From IMG/VR virus record IMGVR_UViG_3300010354_000044, positions 107,985 through 171,984 of that record: a stretch of DNA of 64,000 bases; one strand, given 5' to 3'. The position numbers and the translations under genes were made by a program. The notes under the pieces were generated by a model that worked only from the letters and a program-made list of their open reading frames with translations, did no database searches and was not told the DNA's origin. Source of the DNA: a virus. This document shows, piece after piece, positions 30,584 to 39,156 of the stretch; the stretch's first letter is position 1, and each line of letters opens with the position of its first letter.

Positions 30584-31591
30584 ATGAAAAGACTAGTTGT
30601 TTGCTGTGATGGAACGTGGAATCACCTTGATTTACAAACCCCTAGTAATGTAGTTGAGCTTGTAAAATCGTGTAAGTCCCGAGCCAGTGATGGTATTACA
30701 CAGGTTTTACACTACAACTCAGGTATTGGAACAGAAACGGATCTGAAAACTACTTTACTAGGCGGGGCATTTGGCAGAGGTCTAAATCAAGATATCAAAG
30801 AGACCTACCGGTTTCTGTGCCTGAATTACGAATATGGCGATGAGATTTATTTATTCGGATTTAGCCGCGGCGCTTACACAGCACGAAGCCTAGCGGGCTT
30901 AATTTACTGCTCCGGGCTACTACCTCGTCATTATATTGATGCGAGTAATATAGCTTGGAGGAATTACAGAAACAAACACAGGCCCAACTCTGAGCATTGT
31001 AAAGAGTTTAGAGAAGCTTATAGTAGTCGTTCTACGCCTATTACCGTTTTAGGCTGCTGGGATACTGTAGGGGCCTTGGGCATCCCTACTCCTTTTAATC
31101 TCTTCAAGAAAAACGGTTTCCACGACCTGTATTTAAATCGTAGTATTCAATACGCATTTCATGCTATGGCCCTAGACGAGCATCGGCGTATCTTTAACGT
31201 AACTCCTATGTATGCCACACCAGAAACTGAGCTAGTTAATGCTTGGTTTCCAGGACATCACGGCTGTGTTGGCGGAGGCACTGGTATATTAAAACCCTTA
31301 TCTAACATTGCTTTACTATGGATGATTGACCAAGTCACTTTGTATACCGACCTGGATCTTAATCGCCCGCAGGTAGATACAAACCCAAGCTGCATCTTTA
31401 AGAATTCGCTCGGGTTTTATCGGATTCTAGGCAGACATTATAGGTCTGTGCCTGATTATAGTGAGCTGCACCCTAGTATCCTGCAGCGTCTTGATGACCT
31501 ACCAAGCTATAAACCTAAGAATTTAAAGGATCTAAAACGCGCACAGCACCCGCCTACTAGGGGAACTAACCTAAAAGAACATCTTAATTAG
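30584..31591 (+). CDS. DUF2235 alpha/beta hydrolase (Tle1-like), 335 aa
   Basis: The start MKRLVVCCDGTWN is the typical head of this family. Then come SNVVELV, Y-N-x-G-I-G-T, GGAFGRGLNQDIKETYRFL and the nucleophile elbow G-F-S-R-G-A (S94), with GCWDTVGALG (about 158) and HHG later. DUF2235 proteins include the type VI secretion phospholipases Tle1 and various toxin-like hydrolases acting on membrane lipids. A phage copy could act on host membranes at lysis or in competition. All catalytic parts look intact. Its end overlaps the minus-strand fibre gene by 21 nt. Confidence 0.8.
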   Translation: MKRLVVCCDGTWNHLDLQTPSNVVELVKSCKSRASDGITQVLHYNSGIGTETDLKTTLLGGAFGRGLNQDIKETYRFLCLNYEYGDEIYLFGFSRGAYTARSLAGLIYCSGLLPRHYIDASNIAWRNYRNKHRPNSEHCKEFREAYSSRSTPITVLGCWDTVGALGIPTPFNLFKKNGFHDLYLNRSIQYAFHAMALDEHRRIFNVTPMYATPETELVNAWFPGHHGCVGGGTGILKPLSNIALLWMIDQVTLYTDLDLNRPQVDTNPSCIFKNSLGFYRILGRHYRSVPDYSELHPSILQRLDDLPSYKPKNLKDLKRAQHPPTRGTNLKEHLN

Positions 31592-33745
31592 GGGTGTAAT
31601 TGGGCTAATTGTTCGGCTACTATTATTTTTAAGAAGGAAACCATCCATAGCCTTGGCTTCTACCATAATACCTGTAGTATCTTCTAGGGTATCTGCAAAG
31701 TAATTACCTGGCGCAATTTCGGTCTCCCAACTAGGCTGAAATAAAACATCATTGGCTTTGATGTTATTGAATGTTACCGGTAATTCACAACTAACAGTAA
31801 CACTATTAGCCGGGCTACCTTTAGCTGTAATTTCTACCGCAGCGACTTCCTTGTAATTACGTAAGATATAGGCTCGGCCAAGCCTGAACTCGTTACTAAC
31901 AGCAGAACTTAATGTAATAGTCCCCGACGCGGTCGGGCTAGGTGTAATAACCAACTGGCTAATGCTAGCGCTTGTCTCTACCGTAAATCCAATACCCGGT
32001 GAAGTTGCTTCAAGAATAAAAGCTGTGGAATTTGAAGTGTAGGTAATGGAACGCACAGTCGTTAGTGCACGAGTAGAGATGGCATCTTCAATTTCACCGT
32101 ATAGGCCCTGGATAATAGCAATCCTCTTACTTTCAATCCCAGTACTATTATTAGGAGTCGTGAACGAAAATTTCTGTCCGTCAATAATCACAAACCCTGT
32201 AAACGCTCCTTGTATTAAAGTAGCATTAGTTCCTTGTGGTTCTACGGCAGTACAAAGCACCTGTTGGCGAGCAGTTACACTAACTGGGCTAACGTCAGCA
32301 CCAATAGTCGTACTAAAGAACCGGGTCATGGGGAAGCGAATAAACGATTTCTCGCCTGCTCTTAATGTAATAGGTGTAAAAACAAAACGACCCTTGCCCT
32401 CAGATACGGGTACTTTGTAGTCTAAAAGGAATAAACAGTTTAACATTCCCGGGATGGGGAGCGGCGTCGTCTGTAGATTAACAGATGTATTCGTCCCCTC
32501 TATCAAAGGGACTTGATCAATCTCGTCATCAATAGCAGACTTAAAGACCATAAAGTCTTTAATAACTCTAACTGCTTGCGGGGTAAAATCTAAAGGCCCC
32601 TGACTCGCTACAAAATTACTATTGTTCAATAGCAACTGAGCTCGTAACTCGTAGTCTACATACAACCTAACACTATGATTAGGTTTGTTTCTAATAATTA
32701 CCTGAGCAGTTTGAGGTAACAGCGCTGTATCATTTAAAACAAGATTGCCGCAGGTAACTCTTAGTTTACTGTCAATAATGTCAGCGCGAACATTTCCGGC
32801 AGAAAATATAACACCATCCCCCTCCCAATCCTCAAGCGTAAATCGGCACGTCCACTCAGACGCTGAACTACCTGTACTCAAACCTGCGAAAGGAGATTGA
32901 GGGTAAATCAGAACCTCTGAAGCTCTAGTAGGGGTTCCAAATGTGCTCTCAATAAAGCTCGTAGGGAACGGATAAGCCTCTAGCTGAAAGCCTCCTAACC
33001 CTAACGTTGACTGAGCCCCTAGCTGCAGTAAGATCGTTACAGTGGTTTCATAATTGCTAGGTACCGCCGCAGTAGGGTTAATACCAACATTAGTATTATA
33101 ATTTTCTTGATAACTAACGTTGGGAATATTAGAAACCGTACCCACCGCAAATTGAAGCACGACCCGCTTGAATTTAGCTATATCATTCTGAAAGGGTTGG
33201 TTGGTACCCCAGAAAGTATCTAAATTAATGCCATCTAACTCCGCATTGGTAATACTGTTACTACCATCAAATGAGATAGCACCGTTAAGGACTGATAGTT
33301 TATCAGAGCTAGTAACTAACCCCGCCAACGAGCTAATGTAGGCCGATAGGGTATAGAAGCCCGGCTTTAAATTCACCTGCTGGTAAATTACCCTACTCGG
33401 CAGACTACCTCCCCCACTCGCCGATACCTTATCTGTAAGGTAGTTCTTGGTCATTGACAGATCAGTATCCCGATTGACAGCGACCTCCGAACCAATAGTC
33501 CACGCAGGAGCCTCAATTTGCTGCGGAGATGCAATAAGGTTAGTCGTACCTGGCTCTAACAGTAGCCCACCCCCATTTAACAAGCGAGGCTCATGGATAT
33601 TAGATTCTTTAAGAGAGTACCCGCGCGATTCAATGAATGGCACGTAAGCAGCAGAGGCTCTTTTAAAGGTGGGGATGACACCATTAGCCGGCAAAATAGT
33701 ACCGGTTAGGTTAAAAATAGTTTCTCTAGCTAGATTAATTGGCAT
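31571..33745 (-). CDS. Tail fibre or spike protein, 724 aa
   Basis: The N-terminal third (TFKRASAAYVP, LLLEPGTTNLIASPQQIEAPAWT, RVIYQQVNLKPGFYTLSAYI) shows the pattern of phage head-spike or fibre domains with a carbohydrate-binding, jelly-roll-like fold: E-P-x-x-T-N-L followed by W and a G-x-Y-T-x-S-x-Y strand. The middle resembles LamG/concanavalin-like strands. The rest is beta-rich with few cysteines. It would bind host surface sugars. It is the last gene of a seven-gene minus-strand set and converges with the DUF2235 gene. Confidence 0.7.
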   Translation of the reverse strand: MPINLARETIFNLTGTILPANGVIPTFKRASAAYVPFIESRGYSLKESNIHEPRLLNGGGLLLEPGTTNLIASPQQIEAPAWTIGSEVAVNRDTDLSMTKNYLTDKVSASGGGSLPSRVIYQQVNLKPGFYTLSAYISSLAGLVTSSDKLSVLNGAISFDGSNSITNAELDGINLDTFWGTNQPFQNDIAKFKRVVLQFAVGTVSNIPNVSYQENYNTNVGINPTAAVPSNYETTVTILLQLGAQSTLGLGGFQLEAYPFPTSFIESTFGTPTRASEVLIYPQSPFAGLSTGSSASEWTCRFTLEDWEGDGVIFSAGNVRADIIDSKLRVTCGNLVLNDTALLPQTAQVIIRNKPNHSVRLYVDYELRAQLLLNNSNFVASQGPLDFTPQAVRVIKDFMVFKSAIDDEIDQVPLIEGTNTSVNLQTTPLPIPGMLNCLFLLDYKVPVSEGKGRFVFTPITLRAGEKSFIRFPMTRFFSTTIGADVSPVSVTARQQVLCTAVEPQGTNATLIQGAFTGFVIIDGQKFSFTTPNNSTGIESKRIAIIQGLYGEIEDAISTRALTTVRSITYTSNSTAFILEATSPGIGFTVETSASISQLVITPSPTASGTITLSSAVSNEFRLGRAYILRNYKEVAAVEITAKGSPANSVTVSCELPVTFNNIKANDVLFQPSWETEIAPGNYFADTLEDTTGIMVEAKAMDGFLLKNNSSRTISPITPLIKMFF

Positions 33746-33759
33746 ACTAACCGTTTACT

Positions 33760-34425
33760 TTAGTAACTTAATGGGGCTTTATTGGTATCAAACTTTAATA
33801 TTGGATTGCCAATACCCTTGGCGGAGGACTCTAAGGCCTTTCGCATATGGGTAAACTGACTCAGCATTTCCACCCTATCTTCCTGTGGAAGCTCTGTGAT
33901 GGTTTCAATGAAACTACTAGGAAGACCAACGATGGATTCTAATAGCTGTGCTGTCAACTTCTTGCCGGTATTCAGCTTTACATTCTCACTCATTAACTGC
34001 TGGTAAGTCTCTTCATCCAACATTTCAAAGTTTATACCAGCTTCTTCACAGGCCTTATCCATCAAGTGGCGGCAATGCTTTAGTTCCCTCTCCGCATCCG
34101 CACGTTGAATAGCAATGAACTCTATACCGCTCTCTAGCTGCTCAATCTCAATTTCTAAGAGTTTCCTCTGGGCGGTTAGATAATTAGCTGCGGGGGTGTC
34201 TCCAGCCTCTTCTGCTTTACCAATAGAAACATCCTGGATAGCTAACTCAGCTCTCTTCACTTCAATCTGCTGAGCTAACTTGCGGACCTCGAATTCTGCA
34301 TTGACTAATGCCCGCTCTTTGTCTAAAGCTTGTAGGTAGCAGGCTCTATGTTTACCAATAAACGTAGGCTGCGCGTGGTAGATCCAGTCAAGCTGAGTAT
34401 TACTATTTGTAGAAAGTTGTATCAT
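33760..34425 (-). CDS. Coiled-coil tail-associated protein, 221 aa
   Basis: A long helix rich in A/E/K/L spans about residues 30-110 (KERALVNAEFEVRKLAQQIEVKRAEL, LLEIEIEQLESGIEFI) and is probably a coiled coil. The rest is globular with conserved-looking LPSSFIETITELPQEDR. Placed between fibre genes, it may be a fibre linker or an assembly chaperone; this is inference from position. It overlaps the next minus-strand gene by 4 nt. Confidence 0.55.
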   Translation of the reverse strand: MIQLSTNSNTQLDWIYHAQPTFIGKHRACYLQALDKERALVNAEFEVRKLAQQIEVKRAELAIQDVSIGKAEEAGDTPAANYLTAQRKLLEIEIEQLESGIEFIAIQRADAERELKHCRHLMDKACEEAGINFEMLDEETYQQLMSENVKLNTGKKLTAQLLESIVGLPSSFIETITELPQEDRVEMLSQFTHMRKALESSAKGIGNPILKFDTNKAPLSY

Positions 34426-34718
34426 AGCCCTAACCTACTTGTTCCGTTTGTATTGTTACCCTGCAACTGCGCGCCTACTACTTCTAGTGACTGGCGATCC
34501 AATGGGTAACCAAATACCGCACTACTAACAATCTGGGTGGGCCCATTTACATCGGGAACCTCAGGACCATCAACGTTTCTAAACCGGGTAACTGGTAGGT
34601 ACTGAGAAATGTAGCGTTCTGTTGTATACGTTAACTCTTGTACAGTACCTGTATAAGCTACAGTTCGTAGATTACCCTGGTCATATACACGAATATCGTT
34701 AAGTGTCGTGAACTGCAT
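34422..34718 (-). CDS. Small structural-type protein, 98 aa
   Basis: A beta-rich, polar protein (LNDIRVYDQGNLRTVAYTGTVQELTYTTERY) of the size of baseplate or fibre-linker proteins. It lies in the minus-strand tail set with a 4-nt overlap downstream and 1 nt upstream, so it is co-translated with its neighbours. No family signature is visible. Confidence 0.5.
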   Translation of the reverse strand: MQFTTLNDIRVYDQGNLRTVAYTGTVQELTYTTERYISQYLPVTRFRNVDGPEVPDVNGPTQIVSSAVFGYPLDRQSLEVVGAQLQGNNTNGTSRLGL

Positions 34719-34719
34719 A

Positions 34720-35229
34720 TTAAATAATAGGTACTAAATCAAACTGTTGGCCCGACTGAGAAAATAGCTTTAAACCTAAAGCGGTGTTTCTAACTTCATA
34801 AATTTCGTCGGTTATATCTGATGAGGGAAACCAAGGCTCTGCCGGACTACTGCCTTCAACATTCTTTAACCAGTAAATGGTTTTCTTGAATTGAAACGTC
34901 TTCATTGTAGACCCAGTACCTACTGTAAACCGGTAGTAAATAACCTGGGTATATTTAGTCCCGGGAGTCTGTTTAGTAGGTGCCTGGTTCACAACATAGT
35001 AAATAGTCTCTGCACTCCGCCCTAGCTGGTTAGGGTCCCACCAGTAAGTTTTATAAGCAGCCTTTTGGACATAGGGCCGCGCATCTACTGTAGATTTCGG
35101 GTGCGCGTTCTCCGGCTCTACTAATCCAGCCTGGCTCTCCGCCCCTACATAAGTAAATTGATTTCCCGATTTGGTTGGAATAACCAAACGGGTTTCAATC
35201 GTCTCAAATGGGTTCTCAAATTTAGCCAT
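34720..35229 (-). CDS. Tail-associated protein, 169 aa
   Basis: Starts MAKFENPFETIETRLVIPTK. A beta-rich protein with many T/Y/Q residues and no cysteine. It lies 5 nt after the Kelch-like fibre gene in transcription order. I recognise no family. A structural role is inferred from position only. Confidence 0.5.
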   Translation of the reverse strand: MAKFENPFETIETRLVIPTKSGNQFTYVGAESQAGLVEPENAHPKSTVDARPYVQKAAYKTYWWDPNQLGRSAETIYYVVNQAPTKQTPGTKYTQVIYYRFTVGTGSTMKTFQFKKTIYWLKNVEGSSPAEPWFPSSDITDEIYEVRNTALGLKLFSQSGQQFDLVPII

Positions 35230-35234
35230 AGTAA

Positions 35235-37286
35235 TTAACCGTTATACCTGTAAAGCGGAGTTTGTCCCGACACATTTTGTACAGCCCTAATTTGGGGAAT
35301 TGTACGCTCCGACCACACAGCGACATTCTCTGTGTAATTCTGGACAACCTGACTTCTTCTAACTGACATAGTGCCCCCAAACAAATAGCCCTTTTTGCTG
35401 CTGGCGGCTCCACTCATACTGGCGCGTCTTGAGTTAAAGCTGTTTAGATTTAAGGCTAGATTACTCAAGCTTTGGTTAACTGAATTAAACCTTACAGCTG
35501 AATTCCCCCCGATGATAGGAGTTGTTGTAGAAGAGCCTGCAAATATATAGGCAGAGGTTTCGTCAGCAAATGAAGCGGCGCCAAATACGTTAGCGCCTAA
35601 GTCTAAAGAGCCAACCGCGTTAACACTGGTTGAATTCAAAGCAATAGAGCGGACACTATTTACGATGGTGGTATTATTAACCCCACCAAATATGTAACCT
35701 ATGGATATACTAGATGCCCCAGAGTAGAAAGCTTCTGACGTACTAGAATAGGTCGTGGATGCCAAGCTAATAGCTAAAGCATTAGCGGCTTCTGTCACAT
35801 ATAACAGCTCCACCCCAGCATTACTACTTAGATGAGTCCCATTCGTTTGGACACCTCCAACGAAATAACCTTTTGTGTTATCTCCAAAGGCTGCGCCCCC
35901 AGATGGGTTTAATGCAGTTAAAGCTGCTAGGTTTAATTGAACTGAAGATTGTTTTACAAAATTGAATTTTTCTACAGTCCAGGTCCCTGACGTAGTATTG
36001 ATGGGTGTTATAGAGCCAAGGCCGGTTATATACATGGCCGCTGACGAGGCTACTGAAGTAGCATCAGCTTTCGTTTGCACCAAGCCTGTATAAACTTCAG
36101 CAGCAATTGCATCAGCACCTGGAATAGCTGAGATAACCTTCAACGTCTCAGTCTGGATATCAAGACGCTGGATAGTCTTACTGTAGCCAGTTATCCCATG
36201 TCCGCCCGCAATATAAATAGCCCCAGGCAGCGCTGTCACCTGTTGAGGCTGCCCAATAGTGCTTGTGTAAACCGCCGGCATCTTGTAGTTAAAGACTTCA
36301 CAAGATGCATTCTGTAGTTCAGCAATAGACCGTGCGTAATCTAAATTTACCCGGCGCTGTTGGTCAGCTAGAAAATTAGTATAAGCACGTCCAGCCGCTT
36401 CAATTCTGTTCCTTAAATCAGGGACCCACTCAAGGTCTCCCCCACTAGGAGCAACTTGAATCATTGCTAGTGGGCTGGGTCTATTAGTTGTTAGAATATC
36501 ATTTAAACTAATAGACCCAGGCCCACTCCCGCCACTAGACTGATTGACCCACTCCAAGGACATAGCCGAGGAGGGTCCTTTAATAGCTAAGACGCGCCCT
36601 ACAGCAGCACCGGAAGCGTTAATAGACCCTAAAGTAACAAGTTGATTAGACGCAACTAAACTTAGGATGTTATTGGATACGGTGAAGTCCGAGCTTAAGG
36701 CAATAGCCGCTGTTCCAGACTGCTGGCCTAAGGCAATCGTTCCCGGTGAGTTCTGTATCGTAGCCGGGGCCACAACGGTCGCTGGCGTTGGTAGGCTAAT
36801 TTGGGAAGCAGTAACGGCTGCATTACTTATTTTGCCCCAAGGAACAGCACTAATTGACAGCTGCTCGCCTGATAGCTGAAATTCCGTACTTAGAGTATAA
36901 GCACGTCCGGCGCCTCCGAATCCCACAGGTAACTGGCGATCAGAGAGTAGAAGATTCTCTGCTCGTAATGTTCCTGTTAGTCGAGAAGCATCTAGGCTCT
37001 GGAGCTTTAAAGCTCCTCCCACAACATCAAATTCAGGCCCTAAAGGGACATAAGTGTTGCCAACAACAACCTGCCGAGGAAGACCTGCAAAACTTAGTTT
37101 ACGTGAGCTAGGACTCCAACTTAACCCAGGCCCTGCAATATCGTCATTTTCACTTAGAGTTAGCTGGACATTTAGATTAACTTTTTCGGCAAAATTCCGT
37201 AAGGTATCTCCCTGTCCGTCTCCGGGAGTTATCCCCGTGTTAATTTGCTTCAGACCGTTAGGAAGGTCAGGTAAATTTATAGCCAT
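35235..37286 (-). CDS. Tail fibre with Kelch-like repeats, 683 aa
   Basis: The N-terminal 70 residues carry TGITPGDGQGDTLRNFAEKVN, a motif typical of the start of phage tail fibres and baseplate wedge proteins, and AGPGLSW, shared with the 37865 gene product. After a linker (residues 240-310) the C-terminal half has at least five repeats with Y-(I/F)-x-(G/A)-G, namely YIAGG, YFVGG, YIFGG, YIFAG and YLFGG, about 50 residues apart. This is the signature of a Kelch-type beta-propeller, which would form the receptor-binding tip. The host ligand is unknown. Confidence 0.7.
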   Translation of the reverse strand: MAINLPDLPNGLKQINTGITPGDGQGDTLRNFAEKVNLNVQLTLSENDDIAGPGLSWSPSSRKLSFAGLPRQVVVGNTYVPLGPEFDVVGGALKLQSLDASRLTGTLRAENLLLSDRQLPVGFGGAGRAYTLSTEFQLSGEQLSISAVPWGKISNAAVTASQISLPTPATVVAPATIQNSPGTIALGQQSGTAAIALSSDFTVSNNILSLVASNQLVTLGSINASGAAVGRVLAIKGPSSAMSLEWVNQSSGGSGPGSISLNDILTTNRPSPLAMIQVAPSGGDLEWVPDLRNRIEAAGRAYTNFLADQQRRVNLDYARSIAELQNASCEVFNYKMPAVYTSTIGQPQQVTALPGAIYIAGGHGITGYSKTIQRLDIQTETLKVISAIPGADAIAAEVYTGLVQTKADATSVASSAAMYITGLGSITPINTTSGTWTVEKFNFVKQSSVQLNLAALTALNPSGGAAFGDNTKGYFVGGVQTNGTHLSSNAGVELLYVTEAANALAISLASTTYSSTSEAFYSGASSISIGYIFGGVNNTTIVNSVRSIALNSTSVNAVGSLDLGANVFGAASFADETSAYIFAGSSTTTPIIGGNSAVRFNSVNQSLSNLALNLNSFNSRRASMSGAASSKKGYLFGGTMSVRRSQVVQNYTENVAVWSERTIPQIRAVQNVSGQTPLYRYNG

Positions 37287-37336
37287 GCGCTGCTGCTATG
37301 TATCCTCGTGGAGATAAGAGGTTGTGTTGTTACAAT

Positions 37337-37352
37337 AAGGCCTACAGGCCTT
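37337..37352 (-). other. Short palindrome between tail genes
   Basis: AAGGCCT-AC-AGGCCTT is a perfect short palindrome with only a 2-nt loop and no adjoining T-run. It lies in the 131-nt gap upstream of the Kelch fibre gene, beside a copy of the C-rich repeat. Confidence 0.35.
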
Positions 37353-37375
37353 CTTGGAGTAGTCAACATTTAGTC

Positions 37376-37414
37376 TCCCTTCCTCCCCGCCCCCTCCTCC
37401 CCCAACCGCGGCAG
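37376..37414. repeat. C-rich repeat, copy 5
   Basis: CTCCCTTCCTCCCCGCCCCC, TCCTCCCCC and AACCGCGGCAGG follow in order. Here the genes run on the minus strand, so the mRNA would be G-rich (GGGGG, GGGGG, GGGG, GGG), unlike at copies inside plus-strand genes. It fills most of the gap between two tail genes. The fixed DNA orientation despite the change of gene direction points to a role of the DNA itself. Confidence 0.65.
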
Positions 37415-37417
37415 GCT

Positions 37418-37858
37418 CTAACTCGGCCATTGCGACAGGTTAATTACACCTTCAGTAATGTCTTGCGGGCTGTGAATGTGGTACTGTCCCTGGCGCCTAT
37501 TGTTCTCTTCGTCTAAGTCAGTAGCTATAGACAAGCATCTATTCTTTAATGTTTGTAACTCACCGTACATAATTTCAACAGACACTAAAGACGCTTCCGT
37601 AGAATTAAGGCTATTAGTTAAACTCAGTAGCGTAAAGTCTGGGGTAGACAGACTTGTGACCAATCTGGCTATCTCGGAGATAGCAATCCCAAGCGTCCCC
37701 TCTAAGGGGCTTCCTGGCTGCAAAACATCTTCCCTGCTAAAATACAAAGGTTTAATCCATAGTCTTAGCCCACCCCGGACCTGGCCCGCCGCAGGTAAAT
37801 CCGTAAACCAATGGGCCATAGACTGTACCAAGTTTGTAGCCGATGTAAGTAGACTCAT
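37418..37858 (-). CDS. Tail-associated protein, 146 aa
   Basis: Starts MSLLTSATNLVQSMAHWFTDLP; the middle has GTLGIAISEIARLVTSLSTPDFTLLSLTNSL, serine/leucine rich. The C-terminal end is polar. It lies between two tail genes with 6 nt to the upstream one and a 131-nt gap downstream. It could be a fibre-attachment or baseplate component; there is no recognisable domain. Confidence 0.5.
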   Translation of the reverse strand: MSLLTSATNLVQSMAHWFTDLPAAGQVRGGLRLWIKPLYFSREDVLQPGSPLEGTLGIAISEIARLVTSLSTPDFTLLSLTNSLNSTEASLVSVEIMYGELQTLKNRCLSIATDLDEENNRRQGQYHIHSPQDITEGVINLSQWPS

Positions 37859-37864
37859 TATTAA

Positions 37865-38812
37865 TTACTGCCAACTCAATTCGTTATTTTCATTTACTAC
37901 AATAGTCTTACCCGGAGCCCAGGTACCGGAGGCTAGTTGAGCCGGTTTAAACTGCCCAGCTACAACATCAATAGCGTTGTGCTGATGATTGGCATAAATA
38001 GCTACTAACTGGGTGTATTTTGCTAGTAGCTCTGTATACTCCCTAGTTAAATTTACAAGTTGAGGGCTTATAATCCCTATGCGAGCATTCAGCTGACTTA
38101 TCTTGTCGTTCAACCCTTCCATAGACTGAGATGGCGGTGTATTCCAACGGGCACCACCAATGACCTTACGAATCTGGGTCACGATATCATTTAAGGCCTG
38201 TGATATAGTCAGTTCACCGACAGGCCTTCCAATAACTTCCGCCTCGTCATTCAATACAATACTACGCGTACTTTTAAATAAACCCGCTTCGTCAGCATAA
38301 ACCGTTGTATTAATATCTAGATTAAACTGATTTCCGTCCCAGGATAAACCAGGCCCTGCAAGGTTTTGAGTCCTACTCAGAGCAATAGATACATTGTGAT
38401 TCATAATACTAACCAAGTCCTCTACAGACATGTCAGCAAGTTCATCTAAGGGAATAATTCTTAGTTCTTTTTCACCTTGTAACTCTGCTACTTGGATAAT
38501 ACCCCAGAGGGTAGGGTCAGAAGCTGATTGGTAATATAACTGAGGTGGAGTGTTGTCCTGAACCTCCCACTCAATAACTCCAGAGGATATACCATTAGGG
38601 CCTGGGCTAATACTATAAGAAAATCCGTATGCATTATCTAGAGTAGTTTTAATAGCAAAAGGTTCATTAGGGGTATTAACCTCAAATCTAATATGGTCGC
38701 CCCGAATGATTGTAACCGGTGGATTATTAATCACTCCATTTATGGAATAAAAATCCTTCCCAGCCAACGAACCTAACGTGACCTTGTAAGTACCTACGGA
38801 TGGTGATAACAT
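37865..38812 (-). CDS. Tail or baseplate protein, 315 aa
   Basis: The first part (GTYKVTLGSLAGKDFYSINGV, RGDHIRFEV) is beta-rich, like an Ig or cupredoxin-type fold. A central NLAGPGLSWDGNQFNLD matches IAGPGLSW of the Kelch fibre, so the two share a module, and the C-terminal third has a helical stretch (LNDKISQLNARIGI) and a terminal KTIVVNENNELSWQ. This looks like a fibre attachment protein or short fibre. It is the first gene of the minus-strand set, with the promoter presumably between 38813 and 38860. Confidence 0.6.
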   Translation of the reverse strand: MLSPSVGTYKVTLGSLAGKDFYSINGVINNPPVTIIRGDHIRFEVNTPNEPFAIKTTLDNAYGFSYSISPGPNGISSGVIEWEVQDNTPPQLYYQSASDPTLWGIIQVAELQGEKELRIIPLDELADMSVEDLVSIMNHNVSIALSRTQNLAGPGLSWDGNQFNLDINTTVYADEAGLFKSTRSIVLNDEAEVIGRPVGELTISQALNDIVTQIRKVIGGARWNTPPSQSMEGLNDKISQLNARIGIISPQLVNLTREYTELLAKYTQLVAIYANHQHNAIDVVAGQFKPAQLASGTWAPGKTIVVNENNELSWQ

Positions 38813-38818
38813 TAACCT

Positions 38819-38846
38819 AAAGCTATACAGTGTAGCTTTTTATAGT
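38819..38846. promoter_or_regulatory. Divergent intergenic region with hairpin
   Basis: AAAGCTA-tacagtg-TAGCTTT (38819-38839) lies between the start of the minus-strand tail set and the plus-strand gene at 38860. TATAGT follows at 38841-38846 as a possible -10 for the plus strand. TACAGTGTA and TACAGTATGTA are related. Promoters for both strands must lie in these 47 nt or within the genes; none is clear. Confidence 0.3.
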
Positions 38847-38859
38847 ACAGTATGTAAAA

Positions 38860-39156
38860 ATGACTAATTTATCTAACATGCTTCCTAACACAACTGTTTT
38901 TACTGTAGGTACTATGGTTTTCAACACCCTAGACTATACACCAGTAGAAGTCCTAAGCAGTAATCCACTGACGACAGAAATTAAATATGGGTCAGGCTAT
39001 GTATCTACAGTACCGACTTCAGCCCTCCTAGACGAAGAGGAGTTCAACAAGCAAAAGGAAGCTTTAGTTAGACTACTAGAAAAGCGTTTGAATAATATCC
39101 GGAACCTTAATGCTACCTACACGCATCTACGCCTCCAGAAATCGGACAGTGTTTAG
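38860..39156 (+). CDS. Small orphan, 98 aa
   Basis: A lone plus-strand gene between two minus-strand sets. The product has a beta-rich head (TVFTVGTMVFNTLDYTPVEVLSSNP) and a basic, helical tail (EEFNKQKEALVRLLEKRLNNI). The 3' end overlaps the convergent metallophosphoesterase gene by 30 nt. No motif is recognised. It may be a regulator of the tail genes that it faces, but this is only from position. Confidence 0.5.
   Translation: MTNLSNMLPNTTVFTVGTMVFNTLDYTPVEVLSSNPLTTEIKYGSGYVSTVPTSALLDEEEFNKQKEALVRLLEKRLNNIRNLNATYTHLRLQKSDSV

Noticed and set aside
32046-32420. 124-codon plus-strand ORF inside the fibre gene
   Set aside because: Antisense to a clear fibre protein, low-complexity and no ribosome binding site.
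37337-37352. AAGGCCTACAGGCCTT as a terminator
   Set aside because: Only a 2-nt loop and no T-run on either strand; likely a chance palindrome.
37476-37940. 154-codon plus-strand ORF
   Set aside because: Covers two minus-strand tail genes in antisense; no start signal.
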